Below are positions 26,528 through 36,003 of a stretch of 64,000 nt of DNA, piece by piece (positions within the stretch are counted from its first letter, which is position 1; each line of letters starts with the position of its first letter). The DNA is from Streptococcus cristatus ATCC 51100 (lineage in GTDB: Bacteria > Bacillota > Bacilli > Lactobacillales > Streptococcaceae): assembly GCF_000222765.1 (NCBI RefSeq), contig NZ_AFUE01000005.1:124001-188000 (forward strand), given 5' to 3'. The notes below the pieces were generated by a model. The model worked only from the letters and a program-made list of their open reading frames with translations. It did not search any database and was not told the origin of the DNA. The translations under genes were made by a program, and so were the position numbers.

Positions 26528-27397
26528 CTAGGTAATCTCCATCAACTTTAAAAAATAACTAGTTGATTCAAAATTACATCTGTTTGAAAATAGTGTCTTT
26601 TCTAACAGATTACTGTAAACTTGATTAGTCGCAACATTTTGATGATGCAATACCCTGATTTTGGGAGTATAGAGACGCTTGTAGCCCTTGCATTCAGCCT
26701 CGTAATCTAAAATTTCTGTTTCATAGTAAAGGAAAGTATTGGGATTAAAAGCATAGTCTTCCTTAGTGATATAATCTTTGGAGTAAATAAGAAAAGAACC
26801 ATGTAGGATAGGATTTTCAACTTGATTTCTGAAATCAATTTCTTTTCCTTTACGCCTATTCTGATAGACAAAGGTTCGCAGGGCCTTGTTTGCTTTTAAC
26901 CAGCATTTTATCTTTAAAGCTAAGCTAGGTTTGCTCTCCCTTTTAAATCTTTCGTTAAGATTTTTAACTTCCTCATAGCTATAGCGAGTAAGCCGCTTTG
27001 GATTTTGGTGGAGCTGGTAGGTCGTAGAAAAAATATCTGGACCAAGTATATGGAAGCCTTCCTGATGATAAATATCTGAAACAACTTCCTCAAAACTTTC
27101 TGTTTCAATCTCAATATCGTTATTCATGATAACCATAAAATCTGGATTATATTTTTCTTTAGCAAATTTATAGGCCAGATTATTCCCTCGAGCAAAACCT
27201 GCATTTTCATGATTAATCAGAACATCTATCTCCGAATCAGATTGATATATTTCTTTTAGTTTTTCGCCAGTGCCATTATCGGAAAAATTATCAATAATCA
27301 CCAGCTGTTTTGGATTCGGATTAGTTTCCTTAATAGATTTGATACAGGCCAGTGTTTCTTCCAACACTTTGTAATGCAAAATAATATAACAAAACAA
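26528..27397 (-). CDS. GT2-family glycosyltransferase
   Basis: A 289-residue GT-A enzyme. It starts at TTG 27397, eight bases after GGAGG, which lies in the last codons of licD. Motifs are IILHYKVLEETLACI, VIIDNFSDNG and the acidic MNNDIEIE, with HGSFLIYSKDYI and YYETEILDYEAECKGY downstream. It is one of two GT2 enzymes in the locus. The sugar is unknown. Confidence 0.86.
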   Translation of the reverse strand: MFCYIILHYKVLEETLACIKSIKETNPNPKQLVIIDNFSDNGTGEKLKEIYQSDSEIDVLINHENAGFARGNNLAYKFAKEKYNPDFMVIMNNDIEIETESFEEVVSDIYHQEGFHILGPDIFSTTYQLHQNPKRLTRYSYEEVKNLNERFKRESKPSLALKIKCWLKANKALRTFVYQNRRKGKEIDFRNQVENPILHGSFLIYSKDYITKEDYAFNPNTFLYYETEILDYEAECKGYKRLYTPKIRVLHHQNVATNQVYSNLLEKTLFSNRCNFESTSYFLKLMEIT

Positions 27398-27401
27398 ATC
27401 C

Positions 27402-28223
27402 TTAACCTCCTAAATGTGATTTTTTTTCGTCATCACTAGGTTCCTCATAACGATAATTTTCACCATAAAGCCTTTTTAGATAGTTATCAAAGTCTGTAGG
27501 AACTCTAAACTCTGTATCTTCAAAAGGCATCATGACCCCTTGACCCCAGATTTCTGATGGCATAACCTCTTTAGCAAAAAGGGAAGCATTAATCGTGCCT
27601 GCATACTTTTGTTTGTGCCAATCGTACTTTTTATAAAGCCTATCTAAGCGAGCATAGACAGAATTCTGCGGAAAGATTTTTGCAAAACCAATTTTTTTGA
27701 AAAGGCCGATGATCATTTTTTGTTTAGGAGAATGCATATCGACATGATCTCCAACATAAGTTGTACCTAGACTAGCCAAAAATCGATACCAATAAACCTT
27801 AGCAAAGTAAAATCTTCTCAATATAGAATTATTTGGAGCTCCATCTAGTGGGATAATATCAATCAAATGCAAACCTAAATTTGTATTTCTAGGTAATCCT
27901 AAGCGTTTTCTCTCATCCTCTAATAAAAAGAGACGGGGAAAATAGCAGTGTAGGCTATCACTATATTGGTAACAAAGTACCTGATATTTACCAGCGATAA
28001 TACGATCTTTAAAAATGGTAGGCAACCTATCATACCCTTCTCTAGGGATGGCCACATCCATATCATCATCCCAAGGAATAAAACCATTATATTTGACGGC
28101 GCCCAAGACACTACCACCACGAAGGAAAAAATCGATACCGTGTTCCCCACATATTTTTCTAAATTCCTTAATAGCATCTAACTCTACTTTTTGAATTAAG
28201 GCAAGCATTTCTGTTTGATTCAA
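27402..28223 (-). CDS. LicD-family phosphotransferase
   Basis: A 273-residue LicD family protein. The hallmark runs from FLRGGSVLGAVKYNGF to IPWDDDMDVAIPR (about residues 33-64). Members transfer phosphocholine or related phospho-groups onto surface glycans, so the repeat unit is probably phospho-decorated. The start is TTG 28223, overlapping the previous stop as TTGA, with AAGGGG ten bases upstream. ATG at 28208 is an alternative. No licA/licC genes are in the window, so the donor cannot be inferred. Confidence 0.9.
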   Translation of the reverse strand: MNQTEMLALIQKVELDAIKEFRKICGEHGIDFFLRGGSVLGAVKYNGFIPWDDDMDVAIPREGYDRLPTIFKDRIIAGKYQVLCYQYSDSLHCYFPRLFLLEDERKRLGLPRNTNLGLHLIDIIPLDGAPNNSILRRFYFAKVYWYRFLASLGTTYVGDHVDMHSPKQKMIIGLFKKIGFAKIFPQNSVYARLDRLYKKYDWHKQKYAGTINASLFAKEVMPSEIWGQGVMMPFEDTEFRVPTDFDNYLKRLYGENYRYEEPSDDEKKSHLGG

Positions 28224-28963
28224 AATTGATATCCCCTTTTCGCCTTTAAAATTTTCCTTACAAATGTAGCATTCCCCACAAAATAGCGCTTAAAAAGTCG
28301 TTTAGGTTCATTTGCAACCCTAAACAACCATTCTAAGTGAGACTTTTGCATCCAAAGAGGAGCACGTTTGATATGACCTGACAGAACATCAAAACTGCCA
28401 CCTACCCCCATAAAGACTGCTTGAAGCCCATTGTCCAAAAATTTTTGAATCAGGTACTCTTTTTTGGGTGAAGTAATGCCGACAAAGACTAGATCCGGAT
28501 TTTTCACCCGAATATCTTCCTGAATAGCTTCCTCGTCATGTTCTGTAAAATAGCCATTTCGAAAACCAACTACCTTAAGTTGTGGATAGGTCCCCTTAAA
28601 AATAGATAACATATCCTGTAGAACTTCTTCCTTAGCTCCTAAAAAATAGACAGAGTATCCCTTTCTGTTAGACAAGTTCAGTAACTCTTGCATAAGATCA
28701 ATCCCAGCAACGCGCTCAGGAATTGACTGACCTAAAAATCGACCAGCTAATACGACCGAAGCCCCATCTGCATTGATGATCCCCGACTCATTGACTATCT
28801 TCTTGATAACTTCATCCGAATGACATTGATTGATCTTGTCCGCATTTACCCCCATAAGATGAAGAGGAGTTTTTTCAATAATAATTCTATCTACTTTCTC
28901 TACCGTTTCGGCCATTGTTAATGGGTCAATATTAATGCCTAATATTTGAATTCTGTTAACCAT
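28220..28963 (-). CDS. WecG/TagA/CpsF-family (GT26) glycosyltransferase
   Basis: Transfers a sugar, often ManNAc, onto undecaprenyl-PP-linked sugar. The product is 247 residues from ATG 28963 (MVNRIQILGINIDPLTM). An in-frame ATG at 28981 inside cpsE is equally weak in ribosome signal. Motifs are NADGASVVLAGRFLG, ERVAGIDLMQELL, YFLGAKEEVLQ and PDLVFVGITSPKKEYLI. Immediately after cpsE and with a UDP-GlcNAc 2-epimerase in the operon, it is the best candidate to add the second sugar as ManNAc. Confidence 0.88.
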   Translation of the reverse strand: MVNRIQILGINIDPLTMAETVEKVDRIIIEKTPLHLMGVNADKINQCHSDEVIKKIVNESGIINADGASVVLAGRFLGQSIPERVAGIDLMQELLNLSNRKGYSVYFLGAKEEVLQDMLSIFKGTYPQLKVVGFRNGYFTEHDEEAIQEDIRVKNPDLVFVGITSPKKEYLIQKFLDNGLQAVFMGVGGSFDVLSGHIKRAPLWMQKSHLEWLFRVANEPKRLFKRYFVGNATFVRKILKAKRGYQF

Positions 28964-28967
28964 TCCT

Positions 28968-30344
28968 CTACTTCGCTCCATCTTTCATTAGTACGACTTT
29001 GACAGTCTTTAGTAAAATTTTTATATCCGACCAGATGGTCCAATCATCAATATAAGACACATCTAGTTTTACAACATCATCAAAATTCGTGATTTCACTG
29101 CGGCCGCTGACTTGCCAAAGGCCTGTGATACCTGGTTTGAAACTCAAACGTTTTTTCTGTTCAGGCGTGTATTTCTCATATTCATCCACAGTTGGTGGAC
29201 GTGTACCGACCAGGCTCATATCGCCTTTGAGGACATTCCAAAATTGAGGCAGCTCATCCAGACTTGTCTTGCGAATAAAGTGTCCAATCGGCGTGATACG
29301 AGGATCATTATCGACCTTAAACATGCCGTCTGACATTGTGTTTTGCGCCATCAGCTCTTTTTTGCGCTCTTCCGCATCCACCGCCATAGAACGGAATTTA
29401 TAAAATTTAAAGATACGACCATTCTTCCCAACTCGATCTTGAGAGAAAATGGCTGGACCGCCATCTTTTTTGATCTGAGGCACTAGGAAAATAGCAGCTA
29501 TCCCACAGAGCAATAAGCCAAAGAGGGCACCAACAATGTCTAGAAGTCGTTTCAAAAGGACATGGTAATAACTATAGAAACGAGTTGAGAACGTCACGAT
29601 ATTAAAACCAGCCACATTACGAATGCGCTTCTCGCCATTGGTTGGGAAATCTAGGGCATTGATATTAACATTGACGTCGATTCCCATGTGCTCAAACTGA
29701 GAAATCAAATCTTCCAAGCGATAGAGGTCACTAGGTAGGTTGATAAACACTTCATCCACTACTGACCGGGTTGCGTACTCAATCATATCTTTTTCCAGCA
29801 CTACATCAAAAGCAGAACTTGTAAAAGAAGGATCATCCACTACTGTGACTGCCACTATCTGACCAACAAAGTCTTGTGCTTTTTCAATTTGAGCAAAAAA
29901 TTTTCCTACCCTAGAACTTGTAGTAATGACAAAAACCTTTGTACTGTTTTTTGACCGAGCATGAATAGAAGAATAGTAGTTTTTGAACAAAATATTGGCC
30001 GCATAAACTAATAGGCCATTTAGTAAGATAAAATAGATGAGCCCTCGGCGCGAGATAGAGAAGTGTTCCTCCATGACAAAGGAAGCAAAAGTGACAAAGA
30101 GGGCATAGAAGGCACTGTATTTTAAAGTTTGGATGAACTCTACAAAATAACCTCTGCGGAAAAAGTGATGAAAATAATTGCTGATGTAAAAAGCAAGAAT
30201 ATGAAGCAAAGAGAGAATAAAGACACTTGTCCTTGTCAAGTCAGAATTAGAAATAAAGCTCACTAAAACCGCTGCTAGCATAGACACTAGCAGTTCTAAT
30301 ACAGCTACTCCTAACTCTTGAATTTCCCTTTGCTTTCTAAACAT
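28968..30344 (-). CDS. cpsE: Undecaprenyl-phosphate sugar-1-phosphate transferase (CpsE/WchA-type)
   Basis: Initiates the repeat unit by moving a hexose-1-phosphate onto undecaprenyl phosphate at the membrane. The product is 458 residues: four or five N-terminal helices (to about 125), a Rossmann-like middle (about 135-255), one helix (about 275-297) and the C-terminal PHPT catalytic domain. That domain has FKFYKFRSM, KTSLDELPQFWNVLKGDMSLVG, PGITGLWQVSGR and DVSYIDDW. Full length, intact. Confidence 0.95.
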   Translation of the reverse strand: MFRKQREIQELGVAVLELLVSMLAAVLVSFISNSDLTRTSVFILSLLHILAFYISNYFHHFFRRGYFVEFIQTLKYSAFYALFVTFASFVMEEHFSISRRGLIYFILLNGLLVYAANILFKNYYSSIHARSKNSTKVFVITTSSRVGKFFAQIEKAQDFVGQIVAVTVVDDPSFTSSAFDVVLEKDMIEYATRSVVDEVFINLPSDLYRLEDLISQFEHMGIDVNVNINALDFPTNGEKRIRNVAGFNIVTFSTRFYSYYHVLLKRLLDIVGALFGLLLCGIAAIFLVPQIKKDGGPAIFSQDRVGKNGRIFKFYKFRSMAVDAEERKKELMAQNTMSDGMFKVDNDPRITPIGHFIRKTSLDELPQFWNVLKGDMSLVGTRPPTVDEYEKYTPEQKKRLSFKPGITGLWQVSGRSEITNFDDVVKLDVSYIDDWTIWSDIKILLKTVKVVLMKDGAK

Positions 30345-30372
30345 ATAGTCTTTCCCGCTTTTCTTCTATTCT

Positions 30373-31073
30373 TTACTCTTCTTTACTCAAATTATCCCCA
30401 TAGTGTCCATAGGAACCATAGAAACCGTATTTGTCTGCTTGCACATTGTATTTATTTAAGACCACGCCAAGGAATGGTGTGGACGATTGTTCCAACTGCG
30501 TTTTAGATTTTTGAACCATTTTCCGTTTGACTTCATTTGTCGATACGACTAAAAGGCTAGCATCGCAAACTTTGGCAATCAAGGTTGCGTCTACCACCAT
30601 ACCAATAGGCGGCGTATCCACAATAATATAGTCGTAATGACGGCGCAAGACGCTCATCATAGTGGTAAATCGTTCACTCTGGAGAAGAGCCGTTGGATTA
30701 GGTGACGCTTGTCCTGAGGTGATGACGAAGAGATTTTCCTCATCCGTTTCACACAGTCCTTGAGATAGGTCTGTATTTCTCGCAAGATACTCTGTCAAGC
30801 CAGAAACCTTCTCACCGCTCTTAAAGACTCCACCTAGCATTTTTGAATTTCGGATATCTGCATCAATCAAAAGTGTCTTATGACCCGCCTTGGCAAAGGT
30901 CAGGGCAAGATTGGTTGAAGTTGTCGTCTTTCCCTCACCTGGGAAGGTAGAACTCACAGCAATCACCTTGATATCTTCACCGCTAAGTTGGATATTGGTC
31001 CGAAGGGCATTATAATACTCCTCTACCCGTGAAATAGAAATTTTTTCTTTTTTGCTAACTCTAGTATTGGCAT
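30373..31073 (-). CDS. cpsD: Capsule tyrosine kinase CpsD, needs a -1 frameshift
   Basis: Autophosphorylating BY-kinase that controls capsule polymerisation with CpsC. ATG 31073 (MPILELAKK, behind AGGAGA) opens a frame that ends at TAG after 16 codons. The conserved sequence KISISRVEEYYNALRTNIQLSG resumes in the -1 frame. The junction is A-AAA-AAG (31053-31047), the slippery heptamer known from dnaX. A -1 slip there gives a 233-residue kinase with Walker A PGEGKTTTS, Walker A' LLIDADIR and the tyrosine cluster YGFYGSYGHYGD. The only in-frame start beyond the shift (GTG 30966) would lose about 36 conserved residues. A missing A in the six-A run is the alternative. Confidence 0.85.
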
Positions 31074-31081
31074 TGTATCTC

Positions 31082-31777
31082 CTAACCTACCTTACTCATA
31101 TCTGGGATGACACCAAGCAGGGTCATTCCTAGGGTTTCTTCGATATCTTCTGGCTTCTTGACACGGTCATCAAGGATTTCCACGCTCACTACTACAAGGA
31201 CCATCAAGACACCACCCGCAAGCACTCCAATGATAGTATTGCGACGGATGTTTGGAGAAGACGGTGTTTTTGGTGTTTCTGCTTCTTCCAGCGTTGTAAC
31301 GTCGGATACCTTGGTAACAGCGATGATCTTCTCAGCAGCAACTTCACGCAAAGTATTGGCGATACGGCTTGCTTCTGCCGGATCTGCATGCGTAACCGTA
31401 ATAGACACAATCCGAGTATCTGTTGGTACAGTCACAGTTACCTTAGATGCCAAATCAGATGGTGATCCTGACAGTTTCAATTCTGAAATGACTGATGCCA
31501 AGACATCTTGAGACAAGATTATTTCCTTGTAGTCCTTTACCAGATAAGAACCTGCCTGCAAGTCTTGGTTTGTCAATGTAGGATTTTCGCCCTGCTGACG
31601 ATTGACAACGTAGATACGCGTCGTGCTCTTATAAGCAGGTTTGGCAATAAAAACGCTATAACCTAGAGCTAAAATCCCCGTCAATAAGGCAGTTAAGATA
31701 ATTAAAAATTTCCGTTTCCAAATTGTCTTCAACAGAGACAACACATCGATTTCGATCATTTGATTTTCTTGATTCAT
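31082..31777 (-). CDS. cpsC: Capsule chain-length regulator CpsC (Wzz-like)
   Basis: Polysaccharide co-polymerase and membrane activator of CpsD, 231 residues. A short cytoplasmic N-terminus, helix one (about 24-45), an extracellular domain and helix two (about 180-202) ending in a cytoplasmic tail that contacts CpsD. The N-terminal [20 protein letters not shown] is the Wzz-family start. ATG 31777 has an AGAAAG site. It ends eight bases before cpsD. Confidence 0.95.
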   Translation of the reverse strand: MNQENQMIEIDVLSLLKTIWKRKFLIILTALLTGILALGYSVFIAKPAYKSTTRIYVVNRQQGENPTLTNQDLQAGSYLVKDYKEIILSQDVLASVISELKLSGSPSDLASKVTVTVPTDTRIVSITVTHADPAEASRIANTLREVAAEKIIAVTKVSDVTTLEEAETPKTPSSPNIRRNTIIGVLAGGVLMVLVVVSVEILDDRVKKPEDIEETLGMTLLGVIPDMSKVG

Positions 31778-31805
31778 GTATTTACTTTCTCCAGAGTTTG
31801 ATTGA

Positions 31806-32537
31806 TTAAATAAACTCGTTACTTAATAAGATTTCTTGGTTCGTCTTAAAGAGTTCTTCCGCACGCGCAGCGCCATATTTTTTCGCGACAATCTGATAGG
31901 CCTTTTGCATATAAGGCGGTCTGTCATCGAGATTATGCATATCGCTGGCAACGAAATGGACCAAATCCCGTTCTAGAAAGAACTGAACACGCTTTTTCAT
32001 AAATTTGTAACGATCACCAAAGAGCTTAGGATTCAAAATATTTGAACTATTGACCTGCATATAGCAGCCCATATTGATCAATTCACTGACCTTGTCTTCG
32101 TCATTTTCTAGACAGTGATAGCGCTCGATATGGGCCACTACCGGAGTCATACCGAGGCGAATGACATTGCCCAAGGCGGAATGAATATCCTTGTAGGGTG
32201 TATTCATGCTAAACTCGATCAAGATATACTTGGTGCCACCTAGACTAGGAAATGTCCCCTCTTCTAGCTTTTTTAAAATATCACTAGTATAGTAAATCTC
32301 CGCTCCATATAGCACGGTCAAATCGTCAGCAACCTGCTTCGCTACCTCCTGAACTTGCTTGAAGTTTGCTGCAATCTTTTCTTCGGGCGTTTCAAACATG
32401 CCCTTTCGGCGATGAGAAGTAGAAATAATGGTGCGAACGCCCTGACGATAGCTTTCTTCGAGCAGACGTCGGCTATCCTCTAGCGTCTTAGGGCCGTCAT
32501 CCACATCAAAAATGATATGCGAGTGAATATCAATCAT
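31806..32537 (-). CDS. cpsB: Capsule tyrosine-protein phosphatase CpsB (PHP family)
   Basis: Manganese-dependent phosphatase that dephosphorylates CpsD. The product is 243 residues with the PHP metal ligands in [14 protein letters not shown] (residues 3-16), [18 protein letters not shown] and VASDMHN. It lies three bases after the cpsA stop, translationally coupled. Confidence 0.96.
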   Translation of the reverse strand: MIDIHSHIIFDVDDGPKTLEDSRRLLEESYRQGVRTIISTSHRRKGMFETPEEKIAANFKQVQEVAKQVADDLTVLYGAEIYYTSDILKKLEEGTFPSLGGTKYILIEFSMNTPYKDIHSALGNVIRLGMTPVVAHIERYHCLENDEDKVSELINMGCYMQVNSSNILNPKLFGDRYKFMKKRVQFFLERDLVHFVASDMHNLDDRPPYMQKAYQIVAKKYGAARAEELFKTNQEILLSNEFI

Positions 32538-32540
32538 GCT

Positions 32541-33998
32541 TTACTTCCCTTCCATTACTTCTTGGATCGCCGCTTTGGCCGCTGCCAAGCTATTTTGATC
32601 AATTTCCATCATGTAGAGATTGGCTTCTGGCATCGCATGGGAAGGCAGACCTGTATTCCCAGTTCCGGTCAAGGCTTGAGAAGTCACGTTATAACTTCCG
32701 CCTGACTCCAGCTGAGTATTGATCAGATTCATCATCGTCTCCAAGCTCATATCGGTCTGGACAGAATCCTGCAGCCCTGAAAGAATGGCGTTGTAATTCT
32801 TCAATGCATCTGTCGAAGTTAGTTTCTTAATGACCGCTGCAATGACCTTTTCTTGGTTCTTACCACGATCATTATCTCCACCATTTAGAGAATAACGCTC
32901 ACGGACGAAGCCTAGAGCTTGATCAGAGTTCAGATGGACCTTACCTACTGGGAAATGGTAATTACCGTGCAGACTAGTAAAGTCTTGGTCGTTCTCAATA
33001 TCAATTCCGCCTAGCAAGTCAATCAACTTGAGGAAGGAAGTAAAATTTAGCCGGACATAATAATTCAAATCAATACCGTAGAGGTTTTCCAAGGTGTGAA
33101 CTGAAGCATCTACGCCGTAAATACCCGCATGAGTCAGCTTATCCGGCTGATTAAGGCCACCGTCCGCAATTGGAACATAGGCATCTCGTGGTGTGGTTGT
33201 CAGCAAGACTTTCTTGGTCTTACGATTGACTGTCATGATAATGTTGACATCCGAGCGTGACACAGAAGAAATCGGGCCATAAGTGTCAATACCACTGACA
33301 TAGATATTGAAGACCTCTGCATTTGGATCTTGCTTGCCAATAGCTGTATCAATCTTCTTGCTTATCTTATAAGTATAGATTTTTTTAATTTTTGAAGCAT
33401 AGTCAGGATCTTCACCACGAATCGTATCTTCAAAGACGCTATTCAGGACCATAGCCTTGGCTTCACCAGAAGTCAACGACTTATAGGCAGCGAGATAAGA
33501 AGATGCTGTGTCCACTGTCAGCTCATGTCCTTGTGTTTGACTGATATTTTTCATCAGCGCTTGAACATTGTCTTGGTCATTTCCTGATGGTGCTAAGACA
33601 TTTGTCAACTGCTTGAGGTCCTGAACATCACTATCTGCCGGCACCATAACACTCATTTCATACTCAGAATAGTTGGAAGTAGAATTAACGCCAGCCGACA
33701 AGTCAACCAAACCCTTTACAGCATACATAGACACTGACCCCACAAGCAGGGCTACTATTAGGATAGCACTAGTGGTCTTGCCTGCCTTACCCTTGAAAAT
33801 CAGGAATCCTGATAGGACTGCCACTGCCAGGATAAGGGCTGTCACCAAGATATTCACATAGCGAAAAGCTAGAAAATGATAGCGGAAAATTGTGAAAATC
33901 AAGAAGGCCGCTAACAAAGTATAAACACCCAAGAGGGTGCTATTAACTATTTTTAATCGATCGTTTTTCTTTTTAGACTTTTTTGCTCTCTGATACAT
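32541..33998 (-). CDS. cpsA: LytR-CpsA-Psr protein CpsA
   Basis: Membrane-bound transferase thought to attach capsule polymer to peptidoglycan, and first gene of the locus. The product is 485 residues. The N-terminus is cytoplasmic and basic, then three helices (about 18-40, 46-68 and 75-97), an accessory domain, and the LCP catalytic domain (about 240-390). That domain has [31 protein letters not shown] and [20 protein letters not shown], with the conserved Arg and Asp residues present. Confidence 0.95.
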   Translation of the reverse strand: MYQRAKKSKKKNDRLKIVNSTLLGVYTLLAAFLIFTIFRYHFLAFRYVNILVTALILAVAVLSGFLIFKGKAGKTTSAILIVALLVGSVSMYAVKGLVDLSAGVNSTSNYSEYEMSVMVPADSDVQDLKQLTNVLAPSGNDQDNVQALMKNISQTQGHELTVDTASSYLAAYKSLTSGEAKAMVLNSVFEDTIRGEDPDYASKIKKIYTYKISKKIDTAIGKQDPNAEVFNIYVSGIDTYGPISSVSRSDVNIIMTVNRKTKKVLLTTTPRDAYVPIADGGLNQPDKLTHAGIYGVDASVHTLENLYGIDLNYYVRLNFTSFLKLIDLLGGIDIENDQDFTSLHGNYHFPVGKVHLNSDQALGFVRERYSLNGGDNDRGKNQEKVIAAVIKKLTSTDALKNYNAILSGLQDSVQTDMSLETMMNLINTQLESGGSYNVTSQALTGTGNTGLPSHAMPEANLYMMEIDQNSLAAAKAAIQEVMEGK

Positions 33999-34035
33999 TC
34001 ACCTTACTACTTTCTGTGCGAAATTACTCTAGTCT

Positions 34036-34044
34036 ATTATAGCA
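34036..34044 (-). promoter_or_regulatory. cps promoter P2 (extended -10)
   Basis: TGC-TATAAT on the minus strand, TATAAT at 34041-34036, about 38 bp before cpsA. It has no good -35. The -35 area overlaps the CiaR-like repeat at 34060-34076. Confidence 0.6.
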
Positions 34045-34059
34045 TAAAAACATAGCTTT

Positions 34060-34076
34060 TTTAAGAATTTCTTAAG
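34060..34076 (+). promoter_or_regulatory. CiaR-like direct repeat in the cps promoter region
   Basis: TTTAAG, five bases, CTTAAG. This fits the CiaR consensus NTTAAG-N5-WTTAAG except for one base (C for W). It lies between the two candidate cps promoters, over the -35 area of P2. Confidence 0.35.
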
Positions 34077-34087
34077 AATATTACATA

Positions 34088-34116
34088 ATTGTAAAAAAAT
34101 CCTATTCTTTTGTCAA
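34088..34116 (-). promoter_or_regulatory. cps promoter P1
   Basis: TTGACA (34116-34111), a 17-bp spacer and TACAAT (34093-34088) on the minus strand. It is a near-consensus promoter giving an mRNA leader of about 80 nt before cpsA. Between 34117 and 34330 I see no gene. Confidence 0.8.
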
Positions 34117-34330
34117 CGACTTCAACTTTGAAATCGAATTCAAGCCAAAACATAGAAAAATAAAGCGATATCAAGGCATTGACACCACCTTATTCTGGTA
34201 GATAAGATAGAGCTCTGCTCATGAAATTCAGAGAGCTGCTGGCATATAGTAAGCATATTTGAAAAATTGTGGACAAAATTGAACCAAACGTCCTATTTTT
34301 ATACTGAAAGTTTTGCTCTGATCTTGACGA

Positions 34331-34930
34331 TTATAGTAAGCCGTCTCGATCAACTTGCTCATAGGTCTGGAGGCCATCATTGAGCTTGTCCCAGATGACT
34401 ACCTGTCCTGACTGAAGAGACTTCTGCACATCAATGATGCGCTGATTAGAGGAACCACGAAATTGTAGCATGAGATTTTTCTTCGTGATATCAAAACGGC
34501 CGTCCACCAGGATATCAATCAGGCTCAGCAGCTCCAGCTTGTCCTCCGTTTCCAGCATCATCTCCTCCCAGGTGTAGCCCGTCCAGGACCAAATATCCTT
34601 GTCTGGAAGCTCTCTCCGAATCCGCTTGACCAAGGGCAGGAGAATGCCTGTATTGAGAAATGGCTCGCCGCCTAGAAGGGTCAGCCCCTGCACATAGGGC
34701 TCTGCCAAATCTTTCATAATCTGTTCCTCCAACTCTTGCGTATAAGGAATACCAGCGTTGAAAGACCAAGTTGCTGCATTATAGCAGCCTTCACAGTGAA
34801 ACATACAGCCGCTGACATAGAGGGAGTTGCGGACGCCTTCGCCATCCACGAAGTTAAAGGCCTTATAGTCAATGATGCGTCCCTTGCTCAGCTCCTCACT
34901 TTTCCATTCTTGGGGTTTGGGATTGTTCAT
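34331..34930 (-). CDS. nrdG: Anaerobic ribonucleotide reductase activase
   Basis: Radical-SAM enzyme that puts the glycyl radical on NrdD. The product is 199 residues from ATG 34930, chosen because GGAGG lies six bases upstream (an ATG at 34936 touches it). The cluster motif CMFHCEGC (C-x3-C-x2-C) is intact, followed by TLLGGEPFLN and WSWTGYTWEE. It is the last gene of the nrdD operon and overlaps the GNAT gene by 35 bp. nrdG beside the cps locus is the arrangement seen in oral streptococci. Confidence 0.95.
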   Translation of the reverse strand: MNNPKPQEWKSEELSKGRIIDYKAFNFVDGEGVRNSLYVSGCMFHCEGCYNAATWSFNAGIPYTQELEEQIMKDLAEPYVQGLTLLGGEPFLNTGILLPLVKRIRRELPDKDIWSWTGYTWEEMMLETEDKLELLSLIDILVDGRFDITKKNLMLQFRGSSNQRIIDVQKSLQSGQVVIWDKLNDGLQTYEQVDRDGLL

Positions 34931-35441
34931 CGTCATCCTCCAAATCTATCCAATAGCGCTGACTTCTGTCGATTGTATTTTCGTAAACACCGCCAGCAGA
35001 GAGAATGGTGCGACGACTGGCTTCGTTATCTTCATCGCAGGTAATCAGCACTCGTTCCAGTCCTTGCTTTCGAGCTTCTGCTAACCCGAGCTCCAGCTGC
35101 ATCTTGGCCAAACCCTTTCTGCGTTGACTAGGCCGAATAGAATACCCTATATGCCCACCCTCCACAAATAATTTGTCATTCAAGGACAAGCGCAGAGCTA
35201 AAAAGCCCAGAGGCAAGCCGGTCTCATCAAAGGATAAAAATTGGACGGCAGGAACCCAACCTGCTGGCAAGTTTGCCACATCTTCCTTCCGTTCTACAAT
35301 TTTCAGCCAATCCTTATAATCCTTTGCTCGTTTCCAAGTAGAGCCCATGCCGCCGTGCATGTAGGATTTTGCAGCATCAAACTCCGCAATCATCTCTAAA
35401 ATCGCGTCTTTATCTTCCAAAGTTGGTCGTCGTAACTTCAT
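34896..35441 (-). CDS. GNAT-family N-acetyltransferase
   Basis: A 181-residue GNAT enzyme with the acetyl-CoA pyrophosphate-binding region IGYSIRPSQRRKGLAKMQL and the later ITCDEDNEASRRTILSAGG. It is about 50% similar to the next gene (35451), so the two are tandem duplicates. The substrate is unknown. The C-terminal acidic tail (DDDEQSQTPRMEK) extends past the domain and overlaps nrdG. Confidence 0.87.
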   Translation of the reverse strand: MKLRRPTLEDKDAILEMIAEFDAAKSYMHGGMGSTWKRAKDYKDWLKIVERKEDVANLPAGWVPAVQFLSFDETGLPLGFLALRLSLNDKLFVEGGHIGYSIRPSQRRKGLAKMQLELGLAEARKQGLERVLITCDEDNEASRRTILSAGGVYENTIDRSQRYWIDLEDDDEQSQTPRMEK

Positions 35442-35450
35442 AAACTATCC

Positions 35451-35948
35451 TCAATCTAAATCAATCCAATAGCGCTCTTTACCAGCTCGAATATCCTCTA
35501 AAGCTCCGCCATTAGCTAGAATCACTGCCCGACTGGCAGCATTATCACAATCGCAAGTCACTAAAGCACGTTTGATATTTTTACTCTTAGCTACTTGCAA
35601 ACCTTGTCGCAGCTGCTCTTTGGCCAATCCTTTCCCACGCGCAGAGGGACGGATACTATAGCCGATATGCCCGCCTTCTTGGAGTAAATGGTCATTGAGC
35701 CGCAAACGCAGATTGAGAAAGCCCACAGCCTGACCATCTGCAGCAAAAGAGATTAGTTGGATGTAAGGCACAAAACCTTGCGGCAAGCCTAGCCCTGCCT
35801 CAGCTAGCCGAATGGTCTCCAGCCAGTCCTCATAGACAAAATCCGCTCCACCAAAGAAGCCGTCCTGTCGGCTACCAGCCGCTTCAAAGTCAGCCAGCAT
35901 CTCTAAAATATTTTCCTTGTCTTCCAGTTCTGGTCGTCTCAGCTCCAT
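35451..35948 (-). CDS. GNAT-family N-acetyltransferase (tandem paralogue)
   Basis: A 165-residue GNAT enzyme starting MELRRPELEDKENILEML, with IGYSIRPSARGKGLAKEQL (acetyl-CoA loop R-x-x-G-x-G/A) and VTCDCDNAASRAVILANGG. It lies in the nrdD-nrdG operon with nine bases to the next GNAT. A role alongside anaerobic nucleotide reduction is not evident. Confidence 0.88.
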   Translation of the reverse strand: MELRRPELEDKENILEMLADFEAAGSRQDGFFGGADFVYEDWLETIRLAEAGLGLPQGFVPYIQLISFAADGQAVGFLNLRLRLNDHLLQEGGHIGYSIRPSARGKGLAKEQLRQGLQVAKSKNIKRALVTCDCDNAASRAVILANGGALEDIRAGKERYWIDLD

Positions 35949-36003
35949 AGATCCTCCTGATACGAAGAGAGTGAGACCGCCTTGCGCCCCACTCTGACTT
36001 CTA

